From contig JAFMOC010000059.1 of assembly GCA_019802505.1 (NCBI GenBank), forward strand, positions 860,001 through 924,000: a stretch of DNA of 64,000 nt. The letters are read 5' to 3'. How positions within the stretch are numbered: the stretch's first letter is position 1; each line of letters opens with the position of its first letter. The notes under the pieces were generated by a model that worked only from the letters and a program-made list of their open reading frames with translations, was not told the origin of the DNA and ran no database searches. This stretch comes from Corydoras sp. C115. Its lineage: Eukaryota > Chordata > Actinopteri > Siluriformes > Callichthyidae. Below, piece after piece: positions 1-12,200 of this stretch. Position numbers and translations under genes: made by a program.

Positions 1-394
1 GCTCTACCCTGCCAAAGCATACGCACGTTCTGTCATTAACATTTGGCAGCAGTGTATCCACCCACTTTGAAGTTCACTTACTTACATTAGTAGAAATATG
101 AACAGATGCTTTTCTATTCATTATCATATGGCGGGCTGCTTCAAACAACTGACTGTTATGAATATAATGATTTGATTAAAAAGTCAAAAAAGAAATCGTA
201 GAAGCGTCTGCTAAACGACCTCATTTAGTGTAATAACACAACAGGTCACGTACATTATTGTGAATAAATCACGGAAAAGTGTTGTTGTAAGGCCCCGCCT
301 CAAGCGGAGTACAGTTACACCTCTTCCATGTGATTTATTGACAAAAATTAATAGAAAACTGTTCCAAACACCCTGTAACGAAAAAACAACGACA

Positions 395-737
395 GCACAG
401 GGTGCCCCTCTATCACTGGGAACACACTTACGCAGACACCCATATGCTATATGGGGCAATTTAGAGCATACCTTCATTCCTTATCTTCCGCTTAATCCAC
501 TATTAGGTTCACAGTGGGTCCCCTTGCCTTTCTAGGGGAGAACGTTTCGGGCGCTGGGCAGATACACCTTGGAGGGGGCGCCAATCTATTGCTGGGCACA
601 CTCACTCACACAAACACACACTATATGGCAATTAAGAGCATTCAATTCACCTTGAATCCATGTTTTTGGACCCCATATTGGGATTTAAACTTGGATCCCC
701 ACCGCTGAGTGACAAACATGCTAACCACTAAGCCGCA
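395..737 (-). mobile_element. V-SINE, diverged, with a second fragment
   Basis: 480-737 reads as a near-complete minus-strand V-SINE ending in GCTAACCACTAAGCCGC. 395-470 repeats the middle part of the same family. Several indels show age. Confidence 0.75.
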
Positions 738-937
738 TATAATAATAATATATTATATAATATAATATATAAAATGATATATTTCAAGCATTGATATGAA
801 TGTGAAGCATTCAGAGGTGTGCATTATTGTCACTGTCACGGCTGGACAAACAGCTCAGCCAATCAGATTTAAGAACCGGTAATACCTGTTTAAAAATGTA
901 ATGTAATGTCATTGGTTTCATGCTGTCTGCTGCTCAA

Positions 938-1204
938 TTACAATGTCTTAACTTTTGGCACCAGCTCCTCATACTCACCCCGGTCAGGATGCCAGAGTGA
1001 CAAGCTCCGAGGACTTTCAACATCACTAAGGATCAGAGGGACTTTGATGACTGAACTCAAATGAACTATTGTTTCTCTGACCCACTTGGTCCTGATAAAT
1101 AGAACCTTTGATTTCTGTTGGAGTAATATGTCTCCTGTTCTTTCAGGGTGGTACAGTTTAAAATCAAATCTTTGATTTTCTCCTAGGATCAGAGGGATTT
1201 TCAT
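938..1204 (-). repeat. Two-fold internal repeat with an 88-codon frame
   Basis: On the - strand the frame reads KIPLILGENQRFDFKLYHPE and later KVPLILSDVESPRSLSLWHP, two related units about 50 residues apart. The DNA phrase GAAAATCCCTCTGATCCT recurs at 58366-58383, so this is a dispersed repeat. I do not recognise the family and do not call it a gene. Confidence 0.45.
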
Positions 1205-1423
1205 ATTTGTACCAAATTTCTGAACTGTTGTGGTTATGTAAAATGTGATTCATGTTGGTTTGAGCAAAACCTGGTAACATTGTGCTCTCGAGGATATGCA
1301 TTAATAATAATGATGTTAATAACAATGATGATAATAATTATTATTATCATTGTTATTATTATATGTTGCATTTATTCCATTAGTAGTGTAAGAGGAATAT
1401 ATATATAATATGAACTCCAATTG

Positions 1424-1483
1424 AAATTGGAACCTGAATCCCCAGCGCTGAGGCGAACGTGCTAACCACTAAGACACCGTGCT
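1424..1483 (-). mobile_element. V-SINE head fragment
   Basis: Only the tRNA-like head is present (CGAACGTGCTAACCACTAAG on the + strand, the complement of the A box). Confidence 0.65.
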
Positions 1484-1747
1484 GCCCTTTATATATTTTC
1501 CTATAATATAATTAAATATTAATACCCTCTGAGCTTTGTCTTTACAAGGTTTCTTCATATAAAATTTTCCAATCACCAGCTCCCTTTGACCAACTTTGTA
1601 TTTTTCCCCCTTCTTTATTATTGTTATTTTTGTGATTGTACCGGGTATATGCTGCTGAGTTTCCGTTGGGTTTATTGCTGTGCTCAGCATCATCCATGAC
1701 TTTTCTGAACTACAAACTGTTCATATCGATTGCTTACAGACTTTGGC

Positions 1748-1908
1748 AGTTGTGGCTCAGTGGTTAATGCTTTGTTACTATTGATCAGGTCACTTGTGGA
1801 TTTTAGCTCTGTCTTTGTCATCTGTATTTATTAGGTAACCACTGTGGTCTTTAGCATGAGCACCTAACCCTTTCTTCTGAAGGGGCACTGGATCATATCT
1901 GACCCTCT
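1748..1908 (+). mobile_element. Mermaid-like tRNA-derived SINE relic
   Basis: It begins GTGGCTCAGTGGTTAATGCT (A box) and ends with the AGCACCTAACCCTTTC and GGATCATATCTGACCCT phrases typical of these fish SINEs. It is diverged and lacks the 3' tail. Confidence 0.55.
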
Positions 1909-2065
1909 CCTAACATCCCAATTAATGACACAATCGAATTGTACAGTGCTGTAATACAATGTTGTGGTTTAAGGTTTAAATTGAACATTTGTTTTTTGTT
2001 TATTTTAGTTAATAATTTACTTTTCCTCACTTCACTTCTTTATATTTCAAAACCGCCTTGTTCAG

Positions 2066-2233
2066 GTGCACTCTCACGAAGCTGTTCCACTTCATCCTCC
2101 TCTCTGGACTCTAGACAAAACCCATCTGTTCGTCGACCACTGCCATTACCACGGCAACGACGACCCTTGCGTCCTCGGCAGGAACACACACTATCCAGTT
2201 CCAAACTAAACCCTCCACCATCCCGACATTCTG
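2066..2233 (+). CDS. clip4: CLIP4 exon: Ser/Arg/Pro-rich linker before CAP-Gly 2
   Basis: This exon of 168 nt begins after TTCAG and ends at G|GTACCA. It starts by completing a codon with 2 nt and ends with 1 nt, which fits the next exon. It encodes a low-complexity linker rich in Ser, Arg and Pro (GALSRSCSTSSSSLDSRQ near the start). The donor is weak and is followed at once by a (CA)n run. A donor farther right at 2264 would put the next exon out of frame, so 2233 is preferred. The start is less certain than the end because the linker is poorly conserved. Confidence 0.75.
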
Positions 2234-5200
2234 GTACCAACACACACACACACACACTTAAGTAAAACATCTCCTCAGGATTTTAGCCTATAAAGTTAAT
2301 TGCTGCTGATGTCATATCTATAATTTCAGGTTTGACTCACAACAGGACTCCCTCAACCGGCAGCTCCGTGTCTGACTCTCCTGCGATACGACTTGGAGAA
2401 CGTGTTCTTGTAATTGGACAACGGACAGGAGTCGTCCGTTTTCATGGGAAAACTAGCTTTGCTCCAGGTTAGTAAGACCATCGTCTTAACCTTGTCATGG
2501 TTTCTATTCCTAAATTCGAGGTCCATCCATCCATTATCTTCCGCTTTATCCTCTACTAGGGTCGCGGGGGGGTTCCCCATGCCCATCTAGGGAAGAACAT
2601 CTCGGGCGCTGGGCAGACACACCCAGGACAGGGTGCCAATCTATCGCTGAGCACACACTCACTCACACAGACACACTCTATATGGGGCAATTTGGAGAAT
2701 TCAATTGACTTGATCCATGTTTTTGGACTTTGGGAGGAAACCGGAGAACCCGGAGGAAACCCACGTAGACACGGGGAGAACATGGAAACTCCACCCAGAC
2801 CGGGAATCCCTAGCGCTGAGAGGCGAACGTGCTAACCACTAAGCCACCGTGCCACCCCAAATTTGAGGTCTTCTTTATTTATTCCTTCATTAATTCATTT
2901 TAATCATTAAATTTCATCCATATTTTTTGCAGAAAATATAGCTATTATTGAAGTGTCTTGTTAATTATTTTGACTCAATACTCTTGCCGTGAACAAAGCA
3001 TCATCTGTTAGCTTTTTGATTTCCCGACTCGTTTAGATCTGCATGATTATGTAAAGTGTTTCAAGTATTTTAAGTACCATGCGCCGCTCACTTTGGAAAA
3101 GTTCAGTCCAGCCATGAGATGGTAATTTGATTTTCAGAAACATTAATTTGTGCCAAGGAAAACTAGTTTACCTCAGATGTTTTCACACAGCTCTGCTATC
3201 CCGCTGTCATAATCCTGCTGCTTTTATTGCTTAAAATGAAAAACAGTGTGAGATTTCTTATGGACAGCTAAGCTGTATTAGCAACTGAACAATAAGAACA
3301 ATGTCAGTCAGTACTGTAAGCAATGTGCACACACACCCAAGCATCCATGTGATTCATCAGACCATGCCACCTTCTTCCATTGCTCTGTGGTCCAGTGTTG
3401 ATGTTGCTCACATTGTTGGTGCTTTCGGCGGTGGATCGGGTCAGCATGGGAACTCTGATCGATTAGTTTGCAGCTCTCCAGCCCTATTTGCAACAAACTG
3501 ATGCACAGTATATCTGAAACCTATCAGTCAGAGCCAGCATTATTTTTCCAGCAATTTGAGCCTCGTCTGTTGAATCAGACCACACTGTCTATCCAACCTT
3601 CACTCCCCACAGCAAAGATCAAAGAGCCTTGGCTGCCAATGATCCTGTCCCCTGTTTACCATTCTTTTGATAGATACTGACCACTGAAGACTGTAGTTTC
3701 GGAGATGCTCTGACCCTGTCCCCTACCCATCACAATTTGGTTCTTGTCAAAGTCCCTCAAATCCTAAAGCCTGCTGATATTTTAACCTGTCACTGCTTTA
3801 ATATTGTGCATGGTCTGTGCATGTTATAACCCGAAGATGTCAAACTTGAGTAAAACAGCATCACTCCAGATGCTGTTAATTACAAAAAACATCTTACTAT
3901 GGTCCGGGTTCTCTGGTTTCCTCATAGAGTCCAAAAACATGGATCAAGGTCAATTGAATGCTCCAAATTGCCCCGTATAGAGTGTGTTTGTGTGTCTGTG
4001 AGTGAGTGATAGATTAGCGCACTGTCCTGGGTATACCTGCCCAGCGCCTGAAAAGTTCTCCCTAAATAGGCATTGGGGAACTCACCCGCAACCCTAGTAC
4101 AGGATAATGCGGAAGATAATGGATGGATGGATGGATCTCACTATGGGGGGCACAGTGGCTTAGTGGTCAGCATGTCTGCCTCTCAACACTGGGGATCAAG
4201 GTTCCCATTCTCAATAGAGTTTCCATGTTCTCCTCATGTCCACATGGTTTCCTTAGGGTTTTCTGTTTTTTTTTTTTCTTACAGTCCAAAAATATAGATT
4301 CAAGGTAGATTGACTCAATAGTCTTTGTGTCTGATGAATGAATAAATGAATAAATATTTTACAATGAATCAATACATATGTTTTCAAAAATAACCCTTTA
4401 TGTGTCTCCAAAGCAAGTAAAATAAAGTGTATTTGGTCCTTTAGACTGTTGAGGATGTGCTTGATTATAAACAGATCATTCTATATGACTGAATGTATAC
4501 GACTGAGGATCTCTAGTGTTTCTTTGTTTATTTTTCTTTAACATCTTTTTTAGCCTTTTTGTTTGCTGTCTAGGATGTCTGTCATAATACCAGCGAACGG
4601 TTGCTCTTACAGAAATGCCATTCTTTTTCTTCTCTCTTTCCATTTCAAAGTTAAAATTTCAAGCTCTTTTGAAGCGTAACCACTCACTCTTCATCTGAAC
4701 TTTTGAGGTCAGTCTCAAAACTTTTCAAATTGCCACTGCAGCTTGATTGAAGAGCTATATAGCTGTCTGTCTCTTCCTTGCTCTCTTTCTCGTCTGATGT
4801 GGTGCAGTACTGGCTGAGGGCATTGATAAAGGTAAAAGGCTATAAACCAAGAGGAAAATGTGTTGCCTCATCATCTCACAGCCTGGATTTGGCCTCCTTT
4901 CGGCCTCCTCGCTTTGCATTGGACACACTGATGACAATGAGAGCATAATTCATGTAGTGAGAAAGTGGTTATATAAACCGGAGCTGGAGCTGGAGCTGGA
5001 GCTGGAACTGACGGAATACAGGAACCTTTTTTAAAATAAAGTAAGAAAGAATGATTTCCAAATTACAACTATTCTGAAAAAAATATATATTTGAAGAACA
5101 GTAAAAGTTCAGTATCTGTCAAAAGTTTGAACACACCTTTTCGCTCCACATATTGTTCATGTTCTCACTTCCACTTAATGTAAAGATGGACTTCTACAAT

Positions 5201-6194
5201 TCCAGACTGTAGTCAATCTATATGTGTTCTACAGTACATACAGAGCAGATATTATTTGGTTGGTGGATTATTCCTATCCCAGCAGTGTCAATGAGGTGGC
5301 AAAATAAAACTACAACAGCACTGCTGCACTAAAACCCCCCTCACCACATCAGTGTGTTGTGAGTAACCCTGTGCTCACCTTGTAAGTCGCTTTGGATAAA
5401 AGCGTCTGCTAAATGATTAAATGTAAATGTAATGTAAAATGTAGACAATGGAGCAAGAAGGTAGCTTATCTTTCTTACACCGGCCAGCAGGGTTCTATTT
5501 AATTCAGTCGGTTCATTCTTTGGTCCTTATTTGTGTCCCGGCATGTAACATAATTTTTAAGGATGCCTATATACATTTGACCATGTACTGCATATTTATG
5601 ATATGAATTAAACAATTAAGAATGATGTTGGTTTGAATCTTTATGTTTTTATTTTTGCCTCGCAGGTCTCTGGCTCGGTGTTGAACTGGATAAACCCAGT
5701 GGGAAGAACGATGGTTCTGTTGGAGGGGTGAAGTATTTCAGCTGCCCACCTAAACATGGAGTGTTTGCTCCCCCTTCCCGTGTGCAGCGGTAGGTAAACA
5801 AAAAAGCAGGGTGCCAACCAATTCTCTTATGTATGACTGCATATGTTCCTGATCGCTTTCTGGCTCACTGATGAGAGTGTGCGGGTTGTGCACCGTAGTC
5901 GCATACTGTCTATTTTCTCAAGAAATTGAAGTGCAACCATGTAAAATATTGGGGTCTGCCATTCAATCCTTTGAATTATTTGCCCTCGTTGGGAGCAGGA
6001 AGTCACATTTATGTCAGTGTTAATAGAAAAAAAGGATTTGAAGTATTGAAAGGACTTTCCAGAAGTGAGGTGGTTTCCTCAGGTTGCTCGGCCATGGCCC
6101 CATTTGTTCCTCTTAACTCGTGCAGTCTGCATCTTTCACAGTGTGCATGTGACATTTACAAAATTCAAAACAACCAAATGTAATAACTTAAAGT

Positions 6195-6232
<38 letters not shown>

Positions 6233-9200
6233 CTCTCTCCTTCATGTAGGAATAGGTGGCTTAGTGGTTAGCACGTTCGCCTCTCAGCACTAGGGATTTC
6301 CGGTTCGAAGCCCCATCTGGGTGGAGTTTTCATGTTCTCCCCGTGTCCACGTGGGTTTCCTCCGGGTTCTCCGGTTTCCTCCCACAGTCCAAAAACATGG
6401 ATCAAGTCAATTGAGTTCTCCAAATTGCCCCATATAGAGTGTGTATGTGTGAGTGTATCTGTGAGTGAGTGTGTGCCCAGTGATAGATTGGCACCCTGTC
6501 CTGGGTGTATCTGCCCAGCGCCCGAAACATTCTCCCCTGGATGGGCATGGGGAAACCCCCTGAGACCCTAATGTAGGAAAAAGCGGAAGGTAATGGATGT
6601 AGGGATAGGGATACCATCGCATCGAGTATCTGAAGTTTTTCCTCCAAAAATCATTATGTTCTGGTTAATTGGTGACATCAAAAACAGAAGTAGCAACTCG
6701 TTCACATTTTAATGAGTTTATATTTTATGTTCATTAATTTGCTATACTCATAACCCAAAATATTGAAGCCCATTATTTTTTTTAATGTACCAATTAGTTT
6801 AGAATATTGTTGCAGAATATTGCCCTAGTGTGACGAGGCAAGCTGTAGCCATGCAGATAGTGGCATTATATTGCTGTGATAGACCCAGATGCATCCGCGC
6901 TCATAACATACTGGTTAGCACGACTGGTATAAATCCCAAGTTTAAATGTGGGTGGAGTTTCCATGTTTTCCCCGTGTCCACATGGGTTTTCTCTGGGTTC
7001 GATTTCTTCTCACAGTATAAAAACATGGATTTAATCAGCTGTTTTGAATTCCTGGGTATATCTGCCCAGTGCCAGAAATGTTCTCCCTTGGATGGGTGGG
7101 CATAGTTAACCCTCCCCCATGACCCTAGTCCCTAGTATAAGATTAAGCAGAACCCCACCGCATTTCTTTGGTTCTTTTTTGGTGCCTTAATTTTCTGTCT
7201 GTGGCTCCTGCCACACACAGGAGTTAGGGAATGGGGGGGTTGGGGTACCACCAGTCTGCTGACTACCAGCAGCAAATCTCATTCAGTCATGCCAATCACT
7301 CTGAGAGTGACTTTGAAATTGTTCTACTATTTCTAGTTCTAATGCAGACAAAATATAAAAAGTAGTTAAATTTCAGCAGAATCCTCGGAAAGGTGCAGGG
7401 TGCCAATGTTATTTTCTTTAGAGAAAGCAAGCAATTTTGTACATCTGCTAAATGTGGTGGACGTAATGTAAAATGGATGTAGTATTATATAAAATGACAC
7501 ACTTTAAATCTAATTGCTGTAAAACTGATGATTTTAAATCTGGAGCTGTTTATTGTTTGGCCGCTTCCAGTTTAACTGATATTCAGATGATGAAGATGCA
7601 ACATGCCACATGTTCATTTTAAAAAGCACTAGGCTATAGAAATTATCTGGACACCTGGCTTTATCCTCCCTTTGGGCAATGAAAGCTCTCTCTCATCTGG
7701 GTCGGCTTTTAACAAGATTTCACAATTGCGTCTTAGGATTTCTTGAAAAGCCAGGCACTCAATCAGCATTTTAAATGATCACATGGATCTGCAGTGGTGA
7801 AAGGTCAGTCTTTTGTACAGGGACTGTACTGGACTTGCTCCATACCAAACATCCCAAACTAAGGAAAAAAAAATCATTAAAAAGTTTGATGTCCCTTCCT
7901 CAGTGTTAAAGAGAGAAAGTTAAAGGCTTAAGTAAGTACAGATGGACTACAGTCTGGAATTGTAGAACTACAAAGTCCATCTTTACAGTAAGATGAACTG
8001 AGAACACGGACAATAAGTGGAGCAAAAAAAGAGGTGTGCCCAAACTTTTGACTGGTACTATGTTCATTTACTTAATTTATAAGCTTTTTTTTATAATTAG
8101 GATCACTATAAATACTTGAGGTTGGGTCACTTCTTGTTCATAGAGCAGACACTGAAACAATCACACTTTGAGGTAAATTAGTCACTTTCGAATTCACCTG
8201 ACTTACATGTTTTTGCACCGTAAATTAGAATCAGAAGGGTGAATTTGAACACCAAAAAAACGATGGTCAGCTCCATGCTGTGAGGTATCATCTGTACCCA
8301 CTAATCCCCTCTCCTGTACATGTTGAGAAATTTTTTAAAACACTTTATTTTTTGCTTGATTACAAACCACTGATTATTTCAGTTTGACTTTATAAGAACT
8401 GTTCAGCTGTGGTTTACACACAGTATGTGAAGCAACATTAGCAAATAAATATTAAGTGGAAAGTTCTGTGTTTCTGTTAAATCCGCTTCAGTAGGTACGC
8501 TTGTTTATATTCTTCATTAGCATACCCCCTGACCAATAAAGAAACTATGTTTTCGCTCTCGCCTTGTTGCACACATCCCTCAGGAAATGATTTTGCTTTC
8601 TAGTGTAACTAATTGTATGCAGTTACAACCCAAAAAGTACCAAACACTGAGAAGGTAAACAGTCTAAGCACTGTACCCTGACACAAATGAATAACCTTTC
8701 TATAAGAACATTGTTAATATCACAAGTTGGCCTTTCCTGCTTATGTCATATATATACAATTACCGGCCACTTTATTAGGTACAACAATTAGGTACAAAGT
8801 TTCTACACCTGTTCATTTTCTCGGTTTCACTTACTTACACTTACAGATGAATCATAGACTGTAATCCATCTGTTTCTGTCTGTTTCGTTAGTCCTATTTA
8901 TTCACTCGTTTTAATGTTAATGACCTCCACAGTATTATTTGAGGGGTGATGATCATTTCTTGCACTGCAGATATATTTTCATGGTGGTGATGTGATCATG
9001 GCGTTGTGTTGCTGTGTTATAATTGGATATGCCAGATGCAGCTGTGCGTATTGAAACCCCCTGAAAACTGTCCAACAGTCTAAAATATCCAGTCAACTTC
9101 ACCTCATCAGCAACATCTCGAGAGCATGACCAAGAACAACTGTTGGTTTCTCACTGAGAAACAGTAAATTAGCTTTAGTCTTAAATTGCACATTTAGAGC

Positions 9201-12200
9201 AATAATGTGTCTAATAAAGTGCACAATGAGTTAACACGTCCTTCACTTAATTCACACAGAATCACAAACACACATACACCAGCACCACCACATCAGTGTC
9301 ATTGCTGTGCTAAGATTCATCCACCCCCCACCCCCAGTAAATAATATATGTGATTTGGTGATTCAGACCATAAGAAAATGAAGTAAATAAAACTGAATAT
9401 GCAAAGAAACCGATGAATTACAGTCTACAACTTCTGAATGCATCTGCTAAAAATACAGGGAATGAAGAAAACAAGGAGGTAGGCCTAATAAAGTGGCCAG
9501 TAAATGATAATCTCCTTTATTAATCTGCTTCATTATTATCAATAATAATAATAATAACCTCCCTCACTCTCTCTCCCCAATGTAGATAGATCTAGATCTT
9601 AAGCATTAACGAGTGCTCTGATAGAGAGATCACATATATACATACATATACATTTATTAACACTACAGAAGCAATATCTGTTGTATATTTTATATTAATA
9701 GTCACTTTGAGACATCCAGAGTAATGACTGTTCTGATTCAGTCTCTTTAAACCATTTTGAAAGTTGCTCTGGGCCCATTTTTACTAAAAGCATTATCAAT
9801 TTGAAATCCTTACAGATAGTGTTAAATCTGATGCTCTTTCAGTCATGAAACAATGATCTCACTATTCCAATGCTTTTGGGTACAATAAAAATAACTGGGT
9901 TTCTTTTATTCTAATGTTTTTTAGATTTCCCAATTGTTACATATTCACCAATAATCCAGTGATGAACAATTTCTGAATTCTTTTTTAACAGCCAATCAGC
10001 CACCCTGTTATTATTTGATTATAAGGAGAATCCCGGATGCTGTATACTTAATGTGAGTTCATCCTGATAATCATACAAAGTGCTCCTCTTCCGTGTAAAG
10101 CCACTTTAAGGTAGCAATGGGCTATTTAAGTAACTGCTTATGGGATTTATTTGAATGCAAATGTTTCTGCTTTTTTGCATCCATATAATTTATTTTCAAT
10201 TATCAGTGTATTCTGAAATACTATTACAGTACATTACGGCTGAAAATTCAAGGTCTAAAAGGTTCAGCATTTTTAACATGTGCATAGAATCGCATTTATA
10301 TAGCTATCAAAATCAGTGGATGGCAAATTTATTATTAAATTTATTATATATGTTTATATATATATATATGTGTTTTTAGCCATTTTAATAATTAAATCAA
10401 CTTTTTTCAGCAGTGTTCACAGTTCACATACTTGTAAACGAGATTTATAATGGAACGTCTGTATTTTAGATTAGTTATTAAAATGCCATTTTATTACGAG
10501 AGTTTCAAATGAGCCTCAGTATCTCTGCAGAGATCCTGATCCTCTCAAAGAAACTAAAGTGTAATCCAACTCAAAACCTTCAGATTGCTAGCGCCACATC
10601 TCTAGCCACTGAGCTACCACGCCCGTTTCTCAGTGCAAGATTTAAAATGATAGACACTTTTATTTGCAAAATTGCATAAAATGTGTCTTTAATTCTCAGA
10701 TGATTAAAAAAGAAGATTTGCATTATGTGACCCAGTTGTAAAAATGCCCCAACATTTTAAGTGTATAGCAGACATCAATAGAATAATTCACACAATCAAA
10801 TAAGAAAGGACAATCAATGGTTATTCATTTTAAATTATTTGGATTGATAATAAGCTAGCGGTGTTCTTTTTGGCTAAATGGGATTGCTACTTGGTTTTCT
10901 TTTGAAGCCACAAAGACTGACTGACACAGTCAAATTAATATTGGTTTCCAAAATAAAAAAAGCTGCTATACTTGTCTGTCTTCTGCTGCAGGGTGGATTC
11001 GGTTGAACCGCTGTCTTTGTGACAGTTTAGAAAGGTCTCGTGTTTTTTTTTTTTTTTTTTTTTTTTTTTCTCTCACTGAAAGACTGCGCTGCTGTGAGTC
11101 CTGTAAAGACCTGATTTTAACTTCGGCGTCCTGCGCAAGGCCCTAAGCCCATTAAAGCCCTATGGAATTGGAACATCAATGGTGAGCCAGACTTGGAATT
11201 GGAACATCCCATCCATCAATGCCTGACCTCGCAAATCCTCACAGAGTGGGTCGAAATTCCCACTGACACAACCACCGATTCTGGTGGAAAAAAAAAAGCT
11301 TCCCAGAAGTATAAAGGCCATGATGGCCACGATATTGGACCACTCTATATAAATACCCATCGCGTCATACAACCACCCCCGCAGTATAGATAGAAAGATT
11401 AGCTGGCAGCATATCAGCTCATATAGAGGGGGGTTTAGGAACCATCATCTCATTTTTCACTGCAGTGGTATGAAAAAGTGTTTGCCCCTTCATGATTTTT
11501 TTTTTTTTTTTGCAGGTTTGTCACTCTTAAATGTTTCAGATCATCAAACAGATTTGAATATAGTCACAACCAGCACAATTAAACACAAAATGCAGTTTTT
11601 AAATGAAGATTTTTATTTTATTATTAAAGAAAAAAAAAATTCAGCCCTACATGGACCCATGTGAAAAAGTGTTTTCCCCCTTAATGTAATAACTGTTTGG
11701 GACAATTAGCAGCAACAACTTCAATCAAGCGGTGGTGGTGACGACTTTCACGGCACTGTGGAGCAATTTTAGCCCATTTATTTTTGCAGAATTGTTGTAA
11801 TTCCGGCACATTGAAGGCCAATTTTAACAATTTTTTTCAATTTGTTTGATCAGAAACATTTAAGAGTGATATCTTGAAATCATGAATGGGACAAAAAAAT
11901 GTTTTACCCCCTGTATATTGAAAAACTTGCCACGTTTCTTTAATAAGCTTAGGAATAGCAACTGAGCTGCTGGCAAAGCGCATAGGGTTATATAATTTTG
12001 TTTGCGGCAATGCCTTCAGGGCATCAGTTTTACCTTTGAAATTCCATGTCCTTCCTATTTTCAACAATTCCCTTTAATTTCTCCATCCAAGTTCCTTTGA
12101 CAAGAAGTTCTCCTTCCTCCTCTATCTTCCTCCTTCAGGGTGGACTTGTTTCCCCTTCACTTCGTCCATCAGCTCATTGAGGTGCCTCACTTTTCCTCTG

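Larger units (their letters stand above)
1..2065. other. CLIP4 intron, left end of window
   Basis: I see no exon here. It holds minus-strand V-SINE pieces (395-737, 1424-1483), a mermaid-like SINE relic (1748-1908), an AT-rich palindrome of TAA/ATT repeats (1305-1362), and a two-fold repeat with a short open frame (938-1204) that reappears near 58361. The sequence before 260 shows only a SINE-tail-like GCGTCTGCTAAACG at 203. Confidence 0.6.

Noticed and set aside
2234..2265. Alternative CLIP4 donor after the (CA)n run
   Set aside because: Using GTAAAA at 2264 would leave 2 nt and shift the CAP-Gly exon out of frame.
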